Origin: Alphaproteobacteria bacterium
Lineage (GTDB): Bacteria; Pseudomonadota; Alphaproteobacteria; Bin65
Length of the DNA stretch: 51,282 nt
Direction of reading: 5' to 3'
Assembly (NCBI GenBank): GCA_022819985.1
Contig: JAJEGH010000002.1
Location: 1 to 51,282, forward strand
This document shows positions 32,489 through 41,580 of the stretch, piece by piece. Numbering within the stretch: the first letter of the stretch is position 1; the number at the start of each line of letters is the position of its first letter. The notes below the pieces were generated by a model, which was given only the letters and a program-made list of their open reading frames with translations, was not told where the DNA came from and made no database searches. A program made the position numbers and the translations under genes.

Positions 32489-32959
32489 ATGACCCTCTCC
32501 CGACGCGTCCTTCTCGCCGCCGCCCTCGCCGCGCCGATCGCGGCCCTGGCAGGCTATTTCACCATCGCGCCGGCGATAGCCGCCAAGCCGGAGATCTTCG
32601 CGCCGGACGGCAAGGCGATCCGCGGCTACGACCCCGTGGCCTATTTCACCCGGGGCGAGCCGGTCGCCGGCAAGCCCGAATTCACCCACCGGTGGAAGGG
32701 CGCGACCTGGTATTTCTCCAGCGCCGCCAACCGGGACAGGTTCAGGAGCGATCCCGAACGCTGGGCGCCGCAATATGGCGGCTACTGCGCCTACGGCGTC
32801 GCCCAGGGTTATGCCGTCAAGATCGAGGTCGACCAGTGGTCGGTCGTCGACGGCAAGCTTTACCTCAACTACGACCGCAGCGTGCAGCGGACCTGGAAAC
32901 GGGACATTCCCGGCTACATCCGCAAGGCCGACGGCAACTGGCCGGGCGTATTGAAATAG
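32489..32959 (+). CDS. Exported YHS-domain protein
   Basis: A 156-residue protein with a signal-type N-terminus (SRRVLLAAALAAPIAALAGYF) and a YHS domain: GYDPVAYFTRGEPVAGKPEFTHRWKGATWYFSSAANRDRFRSDPERWAPQYGGYCAYGVAQG. The domain family is linked to copper and other metal-related proteins, but single-domain exported members are uncharacterised. The first Arg pair could support Tat export. It stands alone between divergent ion-channel genes and a convergent permease; a 224-bp upstream gap shows no clear promoter. Confidence 0.84.
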   Translation: MTLSRRVLLAAALAAPIAALAGYFTIAPAIAAKPEIFAPDGKAIRGYDPVAYFTRGEPVAGKPEFTHRWKGATWYFSSAANRDRFRSDPERWAPQYGGYCAYGVAQGYAVKIEVDQWSVVDGKLYLNYDRSVQRTWKRDIPGYIRKADGNWPGVLK

Positions 32960-32993
32960 GCCGGGGCGGGCGCCCCGCCTTCAGGACGCCCCT

Positions 32994-34439
32994 TCAGGAC
33001 GTTCCGGGCACGCTCTTCGGCGACTCCGGAGCGGGTTCCGGGCCTGTCCCGGACGGGCGGGCGTTTTCGCGCTTGCGGCGGATGACGCCCCGGCGCTCCA
33101 GGCGCGCCAGCACGAGGATGAGGATGACCGCCGGCGCGCCGAGGACCGAGGCGTAGGCGAAGAACAGCACATAGCCCGCAGCGTCGACGACCACGCCGGA
33201 AAATCCGGCGACCAGCTTGCCCGGCAGCAGCATGATCGAGGTCAGCAGCGCGTATTGCGTCGCCGTGTACTGAATGTTGGTCAGCGACGACAGGTAGGCG
33301 ATGAAGGCGGAGCCGGCCATGCCGGCGGCGATGCTGTCGGCGCTGACGATCGTGGTGAGCAGCCAGAAGCTGTTGGTCTGGATCAGCGCCATGAACCCGA
33401 ACAGCAGGTTGGTCGCGATCACGGTGAGTGCGGCGGTCATCAGCGCGGGCAGCACGCCGATGCTCGCGACGACGAAGCCGCCGAACAGCGCGCCGCCGAT
33501 CGCCGCGAACAGGCCGAACAGCTTGGTCGCGTTGGCGATCTCGGCTTTGGAGAAGCCCAGGTCGATATAGAAGGGCCCGGCCATAACGCCGAGCGTGATG
33601 TCGGACAGGCGGTAGACCCCGATCAACGCCAGGATCAGCAGGGTCCAGCTGCCGTTGCGGGTGAAGAACTCGGTGAACGGCCCGATGACGGCGGTGCTGA
33701 ACCAGGTCGCGATCCGGGTCAGCGCGGTCTGCCGGCCGCCCCGCAGGCCGGCCGCCGCCTGGATCTTCGCCAGCAGTTCGTCGGTCGCCCCGGTGCGGGC
33801 CGCCGCCGGCTCCGGGCGGATCAGTATGGTGACGACGCCGATGAGCATGAAGGCGGCCATGACGGCATAGGCCGTGCCCCAGTCGATATACTCCGCCAGA
33901 TAGAGCGCCAGCGCGCCGCCGACGATCTTGACCGCGAGCATGTAGCCGGCCTGGTAGGCGCCGGCGGTCGCGCCCTGCATACGGTCGGGCGCGCTCTCGA
34001 TCCGGAAGGCGTCGAGCGCAATGTCCTGGGTCGCGCTGCTGAACGCCACGATGAAGGCGAACAGGGCCATCTGCCACAGGTCGCTTTTCGGGTCGGTCAG
34101 CGCCATGCCGATCAGGCCGGCGATCACGCCGGTTATGGCCAGCAGGACCCAGCTCCGGCGGCGGCCGAGCCGGGAGAGCGGCCCGGGAAGCTGCAACCGG
34201 TCGACCAGCGGCGACCACAGGAACTTGAAACCGTAGGTCAGCGCGACCCAGCTGAAAAAGCCGATGGCGGTGCGGCTTACGCCCACGTCGCGCAGCCAGA
34301 CCGAGAGCGTCGTAAACACCAGGATGAGCGGCAGCCCGGCCGAGATGCCCATGAAGAACATGGTGACGACGCGCGGGTCGCGATAGGCGCCGAGCGCCTG
34401 TCGCCATGTCGGCGCCGGTTTTTCCGATGCGTTCGTCAA
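32994..34439 (-). CDS. ampG: AmpG-family muropeptide permease
   Basis: A 481-residue MFS protein of the AmpG group with 12-14 membrane segments. Motifs include FFMGISAGLPLILVFTTLSVWLRD, FKFLWSPLVDRL, RRRSWVLLAITG, and SSATQDIALDAFRIE, the AmpG-typical SATQDIAxDA motif. AmpG imports GlcNAc-anhydro-muropeptides for cell-wall recycling and, in some bacteria, feeds beta-lactamase induction. The last about 40 residues are Pro/Arg-rich and not conserved. No recycling genes are adjacent. The adenosine kinase gene lies 91 bp upstream on the same strand. Confidence 0.88.
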   Translation of the reverse strand: MTNASEKPAPTWRQALGAYRDPRVVTMFFMGISAGLPLILVFTTLSVWLRDVGVSRTAIGFFSWVALTYGFKFLWSPLVDRLQLPGPLSRLGRRRSWVLLAITGVIAGLIGMALTDPKSDLWQMALFAFIVAFSSATQDIALDAFRIESAPDRMQGATAGAYQAGYMLAVKIVGGALALYLAEYIDWGTAYAVMAAFMLIGVVTILIRPEPAAARTGATDELLAKIQAAAGLRGGRQTALTRIATWFSTAVIGPFTEFFTRNGSWTLLILALIGVYRLSDITLGVMAGPFYIDLGFSKAEIANATKLFGLFAAIGGALFGGFVVASIGVLPALMTAALTVIATNLLFGFMALIQTNSFWLLTTIVSADSIAAGMAGSAFIAYLSSLTNIQYTATQYALLTSIMLLPGKLVAGFSGVVVDAAGYVLFFAYASVLGAPAVILILVLARLERRGVIRRKRENARPSGTGPEPAPESPKSVPGTS

Positions 34440-34530
34440 TTCCCGTTCCCCGGACGGCCCGTTCGTCCCGGCGCGTATCCCGGCGGACGTTCCGGCGCGC
34501 GGCCCTGCTTCCGGCGGCGGCCGGAAAGTG

Positions 34531-35523
34531 TCAACCCAATTTTTCCGTTACCAGTTCCCGGAGCGGCACGGCGGGCCGGGCGCCGAAATGGCCGATCGCT
34601 TCGGCGGCGCACAGGCCGCCGATCCGGCCGCATTCGGCAAGGCTGCGGCCGTGGCAAAGGCCATACAGGAAGCCGGCGGCATACAGGTCGCCCGCGCCGG
34701 TGGTGTCCACCACGGTTTCGACCGGCTCGGCGGCGACCTCGAAAACGTCGGCGCCGGAAACGACCGCGGAGCCCTTCTCGCTCCGGGTCAGCGCCGCGAT
34801 CCCGCATTTGCCGCGCACCGCCTCCAGCGCGCCGGCGAAATCGCGCGTTTCGTAGAGCGAGACGATCTCCTCTTCGTTGGCGAACAGGATATCGATATGG
34901 CCGTCGACCAGGTCGCGGATCTCCGCCCGGTGCCGCTCGACGCAAAAGGCATCCGAGAGCGACAGCGCGACCTTGCGGCCGGCGGCGTGGGCCGTCTCCG
35001 CCGCCTTGTAAAAGGCCGCCCTGGCCGGCGGCGGATCGAACAGATAGCCTTCGAGATAGGCGATTTCGGAACTCCGGACGACGTCTTCGTCGATATCCTC
35101 CGGCCCGAACTGCGCCGCCACGCCCAAGCAGGTCTGCATGGTGCGCTCGGCATCCGGCGTCACCAGGACCAGGCAGCGGCCGGTCGCGTCGCCGTTGCGC
35201 GCCGGCGGGGTATCGTAGCTGACGCCGGCGGCGCGGATATCGTGGGCGAACACGGCGCCGAGCTGGTCGTCGCGCACCCGGCCGAAAAAGGCCGGCCGGC
35301 CGCCGAGCGAGGCGATCCCCGCCATGGTGTTGGCCGCCGAGCCGCCGGACATTTCCGTGGCCGGGCCCATGGCGGCGTAGAGCGCGTCCGACGCCGCGGT
35401 GTCGGCCAGCGTCATGCCGCCCTTGCGCAGCCCCTGCCGCGCGATGAAGGCCTCGTCGGCCGGGGCGATCACGTCGACGATGGCGTTGCCGAGGCCGACA
35501 ACATCGAAAGCGGCGTCATTCAT
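34531..35523 (-). CDS. Adenosine kinase, PfkB family
   Basis: A 330-residue ribokinase-fold sugar kinase: VVGLGNAIVDVIAPAD at the start, GGSAANTMAGIASLGGRPAFFGRVRDD as the first signature, and VVDTTGAGDLYAAGFLYG as the second, whose Asp is the catalytic base. Alphaproteobacterial members of this exact length are annotated adenosine kinase (adenosine salvage to AMP). I used ATG 35523 (MNDAAFDVVG). It is probably monocistronic or followed by ampG at 91 bp. No purine genes are nearby to confirm the substrate. Confidence 0.87.
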   Translation of the reverse strand: MNDAAFDVVGLGNAIVDVIAPADEAFIARQGLRKGGMTLADTAASDALYAAMGPATEMSGGSAANTMAGIASLGGRPAFFGRVRDDQLGAVFAHDIRAAGVSYDTPPARNGDATGRCLVLVTPDAERTMQTCLGVAAQFGPEDIDEDVVRSSEIAYLEGYLFDPPPARAAFYKAAETAHAAGRKVALSLSDAFCVERHRAEIRDLVDGHIDILFANEEEIVSLYETRDFAGALEAVRGKCGIAALTRSEKGSAVVSGADVFEVAAEPVETVVDTTGAGDLYAAGFLYGLCHGRSLAECGRIGGLCAAEAIGHFGARPAVPLRELVTEKLG

Positions 35524-35656
35524 CGGGAAGATGTCCGGTCCGGTGGTAATTCGCGCAACCGGCACCAACTATAGTCGGCGCGCCCCGGCCGCAACAGCGG
35601 CGAGGCCGGCGGCGGCTGCGTTGTCCTGCCGTCCGGGGCGGAAAAGGGAAGACTCC

Positions 35657-36364
35657 ATGGCGTCCAACGAAGCCGTCCAGACCGCCGGGTCGCTCGCCCG
35701 GGCCTTCGGCGCCCTGCTCAACCCGCGCATAAGTTGGGTCGTTCTGGTCAGCATCCTGCTGACGGTCGCGGCGCTGGCCGTGCTGTGGACCGTCATGGCC
35801 TGGCTGCTGACCGGCTTCGAAATCTTCCGCTGGGGCTGGGCCAACTGGATCGTCGATACCTTCACCGGCCTGGCGATCTTTTTCGCCGCGCTGCTGGTCG
35901 CCCCGGCCGTGTTGCTGATGATTACCGGCTTCTTCCTGTCCTACGTCGTCGCGGCGGTCGAGCGGCGGCACTATCCGCACCTGCCCGCCGCGCGGGACAT
36001 CCCGCTCAGCGAGGATATCGCCGGCGTGCTGCGCTTCACCGGTCTCCTGCTGCTGCTGAACCTGCTGGTCCTGCCGTTCTACCTGCTGCTGCCCGGCGTC
36101 AACTTCCTGATTTCCTGGACGCTGAACGGCTACCTCGCCGGCCGGGAATATTACGACCTGGTCGCCATGCGCCGGCTGGCGAAGGACGAGCGCACCGCGC
36201 TGCGCCGCGCCAACGGCGGGCGGGTGTTCCGCGCCGGTTTCGCGATCGCCATGCTGATGACGGTGCCGGTGCTCAACCTGGTCATGCCGGTCGTCGCCGC
36301 GGCCTACATGACCCACGTCTTCCACGCCATCCGGGAACGGACGCCGCCGCCCGGTTCCGGCTGA
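35657..36364 (+). CDS. EI24/CysZ-like membrane protein
   Basis: A 235-residue membrane protein with about four to five segments: an N-terminal LLTVAALAVLWTVMAWLLTG, a central IFFAALLVAPAVLLMITGFFLSYV and a late AGFAIAMLMTVPVLNLVMPVVAAAYM. The pattern RAFGALLNPRISWVVL and the motif AGREYYDLVAMRR mark the EI24/CysZ family. CysZ in Gammaproteobacteria imports sulfate; many alphaproteobacterial relatives are uncharacterised. It is divergent from adenosine kinase with 133 bp between starts. Confidence 0.83.
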   Translation: MASNEAVQTAGSLARAFGALLNPRISWVVLVSILLTVAALAVLWTVMAWLLTGFEIFRWGWANWIVDTFTGLAIFFAALLVAPAVLLMITGFFLSYVVAAVERRHYPHLPAARDIPLSEDIAGVLRFTGLLLLLNLLVLPFYLLLPGVNFLISWTLNGYLAGREYYDLVAMRRLAKDERTALRRANGGRVFRAGFAIAMLMTVPVLNLVMPVVAAAYMTHVFHAIRERTPPPGSG

Positions 36365-36381
36365 CGGCGCGTCCCCCCCGG

Positions 36382-36417
36382 ACCGGAGCGACCGGAGCGA
36401 CCGGAGCGGCCGGAGCG
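36382..36417. repeat. 4x9-bp tandem repeat between convergent genes
   Basis: ACCGGAGCG is repeated at 36382, 36391 and 36400, with a fourth variant copy (GCCGGAGCG) at 36409-36417. It fills the spacer between the EI24-like gene and the convergent AOR gene; no protein is affected. Confidence 0.85.
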
Positions 36418-36433
36418 GCCGCCGCGCCGGCGG

Positions 36434-38149
36434 CTACCAGGCCGCCACCACCTCGTCCATCGCGGCGTTGACCTCTGCGGCGTGCAGCCGGCCGGTCTTG
36501 TCGGTCGGCGCGAGCGGCTCGTGCAGGAAAAACTCCGGCAGCTCGTCGTCTTCGACCGTAAAGCCGGCCTGCCGGTTGAATTCCTTTTCGAGCTTCAGGG
36601 TCTCGATGCCGATCTCGTCGATGAAGTCCGGCGGAATGTCGATATTGTAGGAATTGTTGATGGCGTCGGCGATCAGCTTGCGGTTCACGTCCGTCACCGT
36701 GCGGCCGAACACGCACAGGCCGAGGGAATCGGCCACGGCGCTGTTGATCTGCACCTGGTAGCTGCGCTCGGCCAGGTCCTTCATCGATTTACCGCTGCTG
36801 TCGTAGTGCGGCAGGTTGCCGGCGGTGTGGTCGGCGCCCTGGGCGGTCAGCATCATGGAGACGCCGGTCACTTCGATGACCCGCGGATCGTAGGCGCTGA
36901 TCGCCTGCTTCTTGATCACGGGCACCCGCTCGATGCCGTAATGCTCGCCGACCCGGGCCGTGCCCTGGGCCAGGATGCGGCCGCGCTCGTTGCCGACGCG
37001 GATATCCTCCAGCGCCCGCTCCATGAAGGCGACGTCGCCGAATTCGGCCTCGCCGTGATCCATCAGGATCGCCAGCATGGCGCCGACCTCGATGGTGTCG
37101 ATGCCGAGATCGTTGGCGATGAAGTTGAGCAGGGCGATATCGTCCGGATCCTTGATGCCGCAGTTGGTGCCGAGCAGGCCGATGGTCTCGTATTCCAGGG
37201 GCGAGACGACCTCGTTGCCGTCCTCGTCGTTATAGATGTTGGAGCATTTGATCAGGCAGCCGGGCATGCAGGCGTGGGAGGGGTCGCCGCCGCGCTCGGT
37301 ATTCAGGTTGTAGATATGGTCGCCGCCCGCCTCGAAGGTTTCCTCCTTCGGATCGACGATCTGGCCGGCGCTGAAATTGCGCACCGGCAGGGCGCCGGTG
37401 GCGTTGGTGTAGTCGGCCATCATGGCGGTGCCGTAGGTCGACATGTTCTGGACCGCCGGCTGTTCGCGCAGCATGGCGCCGTATTCCTTGATTGCGCCCA
37501 TCACCTTCGGGCGGTCGTGCAGCGGCGGCATCTTCGTCTTGTCGACGACGATCGCCTTGACCTTCTTGAGGCCCATGACGGCGCCGACGCCGCCGCGCGC
37601 CGCGATGCGCACCGGCCGGTTCTCGGCGTCGCTCACCGCGATGCCGGCCAGCAGGCCGCAATATTCGCCAACCGGGCTGCACAGGGCGACGCTGGTCTTC
37701 CTGCCGTATTTCTCGTGCAGCAGGGCGGCGGCCTCGATGTTGCCCTTGCCCATGTAGGGTTCGGCGGTGTCCCAACTGAAATTGCCGTCCTTGTCGATAT
37801 GGATGACGACCCAGTCGTCGGCGGCGCCGTGCAGCGTGAAGCCGGCAATCTGGAGATGACCCATGGCGAGGGCGAAGGTGCCGCCGGCGTTGGATTCCTT
37901 GATGCCGCCGGTCAGCGGGCTCTTGCAGCCGATCGACAGCCGGTTGGCGTTCGAGAAATTCGTGCCGGCGAAGGGGCCCGCGGAGAAGATCAGCGGATTG
38001 TCCGGCGACATCGGATCGACCGTGGCGACGCCGTCCTCCAGCAGGGTCTTGGCGATGAAATAGCGTCCGGCCTCGGCGAACTCCCGGCCTTTCAGCTCGC
38101 GGGATGTGACGGTGCGGGTCGCAAGATCGATGTCGAGATAATGGCGCAT
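36434..38149 (-). CDS. Aldehyde ferredoxin oxidoreductase-family tungstoenzyme
   Basis: A 571-residue protein of the AOR family, which holds a tungsten bis-pterin and one [4Fe-4S] cluster. The N-terminal domain has SPLTGGIKESNAGG and KVKAIVV. The cluster cysteines fit HACMPGCLIKCSN and the late DSLGLCVFG; ETIGLLGTNCGIKDPDDIALLN and the DPRVIEVTGVSMMLTAQGADHT pterin loops are clear. AOR-type enzymes oxidise aldehydes to acids or run in reverse with reduced ferredoxin. No ferredoxin, electron-carrier subunit or tungstate transporter lies next to it here. Its presence suggests growth at low oxygen or W/Mo-cofactor capability. Confidence 0.9.
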   Translation of the reverse strand: MRHYLDIDLATRTVTSRELKGREFAEAGRYFIAKTLLEDGVATVDPMSPDNPLIFSAGPFAGTNFSNANRLSIGCKSPLTGGIKESNAGGTFALAMGHLQIAGFTLHGAADDWVVIHIDKDGNFSWDTAEPYMGKGNIEAAALLHEKYGRKTSVALCSPVGEYCGLLAGIAVSDAENRPVRIAARGGVGAVMGLKKVKAIVVDKTKMPPLHDRPKVMGAIKEYGAMLREQPAVQNMSTYGTAMMADYTNATGALPVRNFSAGQIVDPKEETFEAGGDHIYNLNTERGGDPSHACMPGCLIKCSNIYNDEDGNEVVSPLEYETIGLLGTNCGIKDPDDIALLNFIANDLGIDTIEVGAMLAILMDHGEAEFGDVAFMERALEDIRVGNERGRILAQGTARVGEHYGIERVPVIKKQAISAYDPRVIEVTGVSMMLTAQGADHTAGNLPHYDSSGKSMKDLAERSYQVQINSAVADSLGLCVFGRTVTDVNRKLIADAINNSYNIDIPPDFIDEIGIETLKLEKEFNRQAGFTVEDDELPEFFLHEPLAPTDKTGRLHAAEVNAAMDEVVAAW

Positions 38150-38241
38150 GGCAGCCCCGGTGATGTCGGTCGTATAACGCCGATATTAGCGGGTCGGACA
38201 GCCGGTGTGTGGGAAAAATCCGCCCGCTCCGCCGTGCCGGA

Positions 38242-39021
38242 TCAGGGCGCGTGCAGCCAGGCGGCGGGGTCGCCGGATTCGGGGCGGAAATAGATCACCA
38301 TCCGCTCCGGCGCCGTGGCCGCAGCACCCCAGGGCGCGATGCCGTGCAGGGCGAGCCGGTGCACCAGATACGCCTCGCCCCGGCCGGCCGGCAGCGTCGC
38401 GCGCCGGCATTCCGCGAAAATGCGCCGGCGGACCGCGCGGTAGACGTCCGTAACGTCGATATCGCGCCATGCCGCGGGCGGCCGGTTGCCGAAGGTCTCG
38501 GCGAAGGTTTGCCGCACAATCCGGTGCGAGCCCTCCCAGACAACGAGGGGAGAAGCCGCCGCGTCCGCCGGGCCGACCGGCAGGCCGAGGATGAAGCGGT
38601 GATGCTCGCGCAGGAAGCGGCGGCGCTCCGGCCCGACCGGCAGGAGGCCGTCGACATGGGCGGCGTCGCGCTGGCGGCGGTAGGCGAAGGCGGCGGCGCA
38701 CTCGTCCGCGCCCCGCTTCGGATACCCCGGATAGCAGACCGAGACCTGCGCCCGGTCCCAGGCGAACGGCCCGCCGGCCAGCTTCCCGGCGAAGCGGACG
38801 GCCGCGCCCCCGAGCGGCGGGCCGCCGGCGACCGCGCCGGTTGCGTCGTTGGCAAGCGCATTGACCCCGGCGAACCAGGTGCCGCCGCAGCGATGCCATT
38901 GGCTGAAGGCGGGATCGGCGACGCTGCGCCGGGCCGCCGGTTCGGCGGAGTCCAGCCATTCGACGACGCACGGATCGGCGCCGAAGCGGGTCCAGCCGCG
39001 TTCAGGGAACTCATCGGTCAT
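38242..39021 (-). CDS. Phytanoyl-CoA dioxygenase-like protein
   Basis: A 259-residue protein with the metal-binding pattern of 2-oxoglutarate/Fe(II) oxygenases: H-x-D in AAHVDGLLP, a late His in YLVHRLALHGIAPW and an Arg in PERMVIYFRPE. The C-terminal half reads SPLVVWEGSHRIVRQTF, common in phytanoyl-CoA dioxygenase relatives. It lies 63 bp behind the tryptophan 2,3-dioxygenase gene on the same strand; a role in tryptophan or kynurenine derivative oxidation is possible but unsupported. The substrate is unknown. Confidence 0.72.
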   Translation of the reverse strand: MTDEFPERGWTRFGADPCVVEWLDSAEPAARRSVADPAFSQWHRCGGTWFAGVNALANDATGAVAGGPPLGGAAVRFAGKLAGGPFAWDRAQVSVCYPGYPKRGADECAAAFAYRRQRDAAHVDGLLPVGPERRRFLREHHRFILGLPVGPADAAASPLVVWEGSHRIVRQTFAETFGNRPPAAWRDIDVTDVYRAVRRRIFAECRRATLPAGRGEAYLVHRLALHGIAPWGAAATAPERMVIYFRPESGDPAAWLHAP

Positions 39022-39084
39022 TTCGGGTTCGTTCCGGACCGCGTCGGCCGGATCGGCGATGGAGCCGGCACCGGCCTCGCACCA

Positions 39085-39990
39085 CTACAATTCCGTCCGT
39101 ACCGCCCACAGCTCCGGGAACAGGCGGATCGTCGTCGCCTTGGTGAGGTAGCCGACGCCGCTGGTGCCGCCGGTGCCGATCTTGTGGCCGATCACCCGCT
39201 CGACGGCGTTGCGGTGGCGGAAGCGCCAGGTCTGGAACAGGTCGTCCATGTCGATCAGGTCCTCGGCCAGCTCGTAGAGCCCCCAGTGCCTCTCGCTGTT
39301 GAAGTAGATGTCGCGCCAGGCGGCCATCACGGAGTCGTCGTTGTCGCGCTTGAGCGACCAGTCCCGGTCCAGAACCCCGGCGTCGATGGCGTAGCCGCGC
39401 CGCGCCAGCAGCATGATGACCTCGTCGTACAGGCTCGGCCGTTCGAGCAACTCGGTCAGGCGTTGGGCGATTTCGGGCCGGTGCTCGAAGGTGCGGATCA
39501 TCGCCCGGTTCTTGTTGCCGAAAATGAACTCGATCGAGCGGTTCTGGAACGACTGGAAGCCGGAGGACTGGCCGAGCCCGTCGCGGAAGGCGAGATAGTC
39601 GGCCGGCGTCATGGTGGTCAGGATGTGCCAGGCCTGGATCAGATTCTCCTGGATGCGCTTGACCCGGGCGAAGATCTTGAAAGCGGGCCTGAGATCGTCG
39701 TTGCGGATGTGGGGGAAGACCGCCTCAAGCTCGTGCAGCATGAGCTTCATCCACAATTCCTTGACCTGGTGCAGGATGAAGAACAGCGCCTCGTCGTGCT
39801 CGCCGGTGATGACCGGCTGGGCGTTGAGGATTTTGTCGAGTTCGAGGAAGTCGTGATAGCTGCGCTGGCCGCCGAGGTCGGCGTGGTAGGACTCGCCGGC
39901 GAAGTCCTCGCCCAGCGCCGTCGTACCGCGGGTCTGAGCGCCGGTTCGGGAAGGGGCGGGCCGCACCGCGTCGCCGTCACCGTCCGTCAT
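39085..39990 (-). CDS. kynA: Tryptophan 2,3-dioxygenase
   Basis: A 301-residue haem enzyme that opens the indole ring of tryptophan to N-formylkynurenine. Conserved blocks: YHDFLELDKILNAQ, HDEALFFILHQVKELWMKLMLHEL, FRDGLGQSSGFQSFQ, and TWRFRHRNAVERVIGHKIGTGGTSGVGYL, which contains the haem-ligand His region. The start is ATG 39990 (MTDGDGD); the extension to 40104 crosses the divergent promoter region. kynB and kynU are not in the window. It is divergent from a trpB2 gene with 190 bp between starts. Confidence 0.95.
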   Translation of the reverse strand: MTDGDGDAVRPAPSRTGAQTRGTTALGEDFAGESYHADLGGQRSYHDFLELDKILNAQPVITGEHDEALFFILHQVKELWMKLMLHELEAVFPHIRNDDLRPAFKIFARVKRIQENLIQAWHILTTMTPADYLAFRDGLGQSSGFQSFQNRSIEFIFGNKNRAMIRTFEHRPEIAQRLTELLERPSLYDEVIMLLARRGYAIDAGVLDRDWSLKRDNDDSVMAAWRDIYFNSERHWGLYELAEDLIDMDDLFQTWRFRHRNAVERVIGHKIGTGGTSGVGYLTKATTIRLFPELWAVRTEL

Positions 39991-40180
39991 GGTCTCTATC
40001 CTCCCGTATGCGCGGCGTTGTTCCCCGCCGGCGCCAGGCGCCCGAAGCGCGCTCGAATCGCAAGGGGGGCCGCGCCAAGATTGCCGGTTTCTCGGCGCCA
40101 GCATATCCGATACAAACCCCGCCGGGTACGAAATCGCGCCGGCGGCTGCCGGGTCCCGCAGACTTCAGGGAGAAGGGCTC

Positions 40181-41542
40181 ATGTCCAACCAGGTCAAATA
40201 CCTGCTCGACGAAAACGACATTCCGAAAGACTGGTACAACATCATGGCGGATTTCAAGAATCCGCCGTCGCCGCCGCTGCATCCGGGCACGCTGCAACCC
40301 TGCGGGCCGGACGATCTGGCGCCCCTGTTCCCGATGGAACTGATCATGCAGGAGGTCTCGACCGAGCGGTATATCGAGATCCCGAACGCCTTGCGCGACG
40401 TGTATCGCCAGTGGCGGCCGAGCCCGCTGCACCGCGCCCGCCGGCTGGAGCAGGCGCTCGATACGCCGGCGCGCATCTACTACAAATACGAGGGCGTGAG
40501 CCCGGCCGGCAGCCACAAGCCGAACACGGAGCTCGCCCAGGCCTTCTTCAACAAGAAGGAGGGCGTCGCCCGCCTGACCACCGAGACCGGCGCCGGCCAG
40601 TGGGGCTCGTCGCTCGCCCTCGCCGGGGCCTTTTTCGGCCTCGAGGTCGAGGTCTTCATGGTGAAGATCAGCTTCGAGCAGAAACCCTACCGCAAGGCCT
40701 TCATGGAGAGCTTCGGCGCCAAATGCTACGCCAGCCCGTCTGAGTTGACCGAGGGCGGCAAGGCGATCCTGAAAGAAAATCCGGACAGCACCGGCTCGCT
40801 CGGCATCGCGATTTCCGAGGCGGTGGAGCGCGCGGTCCAGCGCGACGACACCAAATACGCGCTCGGCAGTGTGCTCAACCATGTCCTGATGCACCAGACG
40901 GTGATCGGCCAGGAAGCCATCAAGCAGATGGAAATGGCCGACGACTATCCCGATATCGTCGTCGGCTGCACCGGCGGCGGCTCCAACTTCGCCGGCATCG
41001 CCTTCCCCTTCCTGGGCGAGAAGCTGCGCGGCGGCCGGGACGTCGAGATCGTCGCCGTCGAGCCGGCCAACTGCCCGTCGCTGACCAAGGGCCAGTACGC
41101 CTACGATTTCGGCGACACCGTGAAGATGACGCCGCTGGTCAAGATGCACACGCTGGGCTCGGGCTTCGTGCCGCCGGCCAACCATGCCGGCGGGCTGCGC
41201 TATCACGGCATGTCGCCGCTGGTCAGCCAGATGGTTCACGAGGGCTATGTCCGGCCGACCGCCTGGCACCAGACCGAGTGTTTCGCCGCCGGCGTGGCGT
41301 TCGGCAAGGCCGAAGGCATCCTGCCGGCGCCGGAAGCCAACCATGCCGTCAAGGGCGCGATCGACGAGGCGCTCAAGTGCAAGCGCGACGGACGGTCGAA
41401 GGCGATCCTGTTCAACCTGTGCGGCCACGGCAATTTCGACATGGCGGCCTACCAGAGCTACGCCTCCGGCCAGCTGACCGACGACGATTACAACGACCAG
41501 GAACTGGCGATGGCGCTCGCCGCCCTGCCGAAGGTGGCGTAG
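40181..41542 (+). CDS. trpB2: Tryptophan synthase beta-like protein TrpB2
   Basis: A 453-residue PLP enzyme of the TrpB2 subfamily. K113 in SPAGSHKPNTELAQ binds PLP, TTETGAGQWGSSLA and VVGCTGGGSNFAG are the phosphate/carboxylate loops, and the N-terminal extension and the late HQTECFAAG mark TrpB2 rather than TrpB1. TrpB2 proteins can act without TrpA on free indole and serine or on related substrates. The gene stands next to tryptophan dioxygenase, not with trpA or trpF, so an indole-salvage or degradative-side role is likely (inference). It is followed by a GGCCGCAT/ATGCGGCC hairpin and then the second palindromic repeat. Confidence 0.9.
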   Translation: MSNQVKYLLDENDIPKDWYNIMADFKNPPSPPLHPGTLQPCGPDDLAPLFPMELIMQEVSTERYIEIPNALRDVYRQWRPSPLHRARRLEQALDTPARIYYKYEGVSPAGSHKPNTELAQAFFNKKEGVARLTTETGAGQWGSSLALAGAFFGLEVEVFMVKISFEQKPYRKAFMESFGAKCYASPSELTEGGKAILKENPDSTGSLGIAISEAVERAVQRDDTKYALGSVLNHVLMHQTVIGQEAIKQMEMADDYPDIVVGCTGGGSNFAGIAFPFLGEKLRGGRDVEIVAVEPANCPSLTKGQYAYDFGDTVKMTPLVKMHTLGSGFVPPANHAGGLRYHGMSPLVSQMVHEGYVRPTAWHQTECFAAGVAFGKAEGILPAPEANHAVKGAIDEALKCKRDGRSKAILFNLCGHGNFDMAAYQSYASGQLTDDDYNDQELAMALAALPKVA

Positions 41543-41550
41543 GGCGCTAA

Positions 41551-41578
41551 GGCCGCATTCGCGGAAGCGTATGCGGCC
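41551..41578 (+). terminator. Hairpin after trpB2 without a T run
   Basis: GGCCGCAT (41551-41558) and ATGCGGCC (41571-41578) form a perfect 8-bp stem with a 12-base loop, 9 bp after the trpB2 stop. Only CCCTT follows, so termination would be weak or it may protect the mRNA 3' end. Confidence 0.45.
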
Positions 41579-41580
41579 CC

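Noticed and set aside
33255..35222. 655-codon plus-strand open frame over ampG and adenosine kinase
   Set aside because: Opposite-strand shadow of two well-supported genes.
36482..38293. 603-codon plus-strand open frame over the AOR gene
   Set aside because: The AOR motifs are on the minus strand; the plus-strand frame reads as repetitive Val/Gly/Asp/Ala text without domain similarity.
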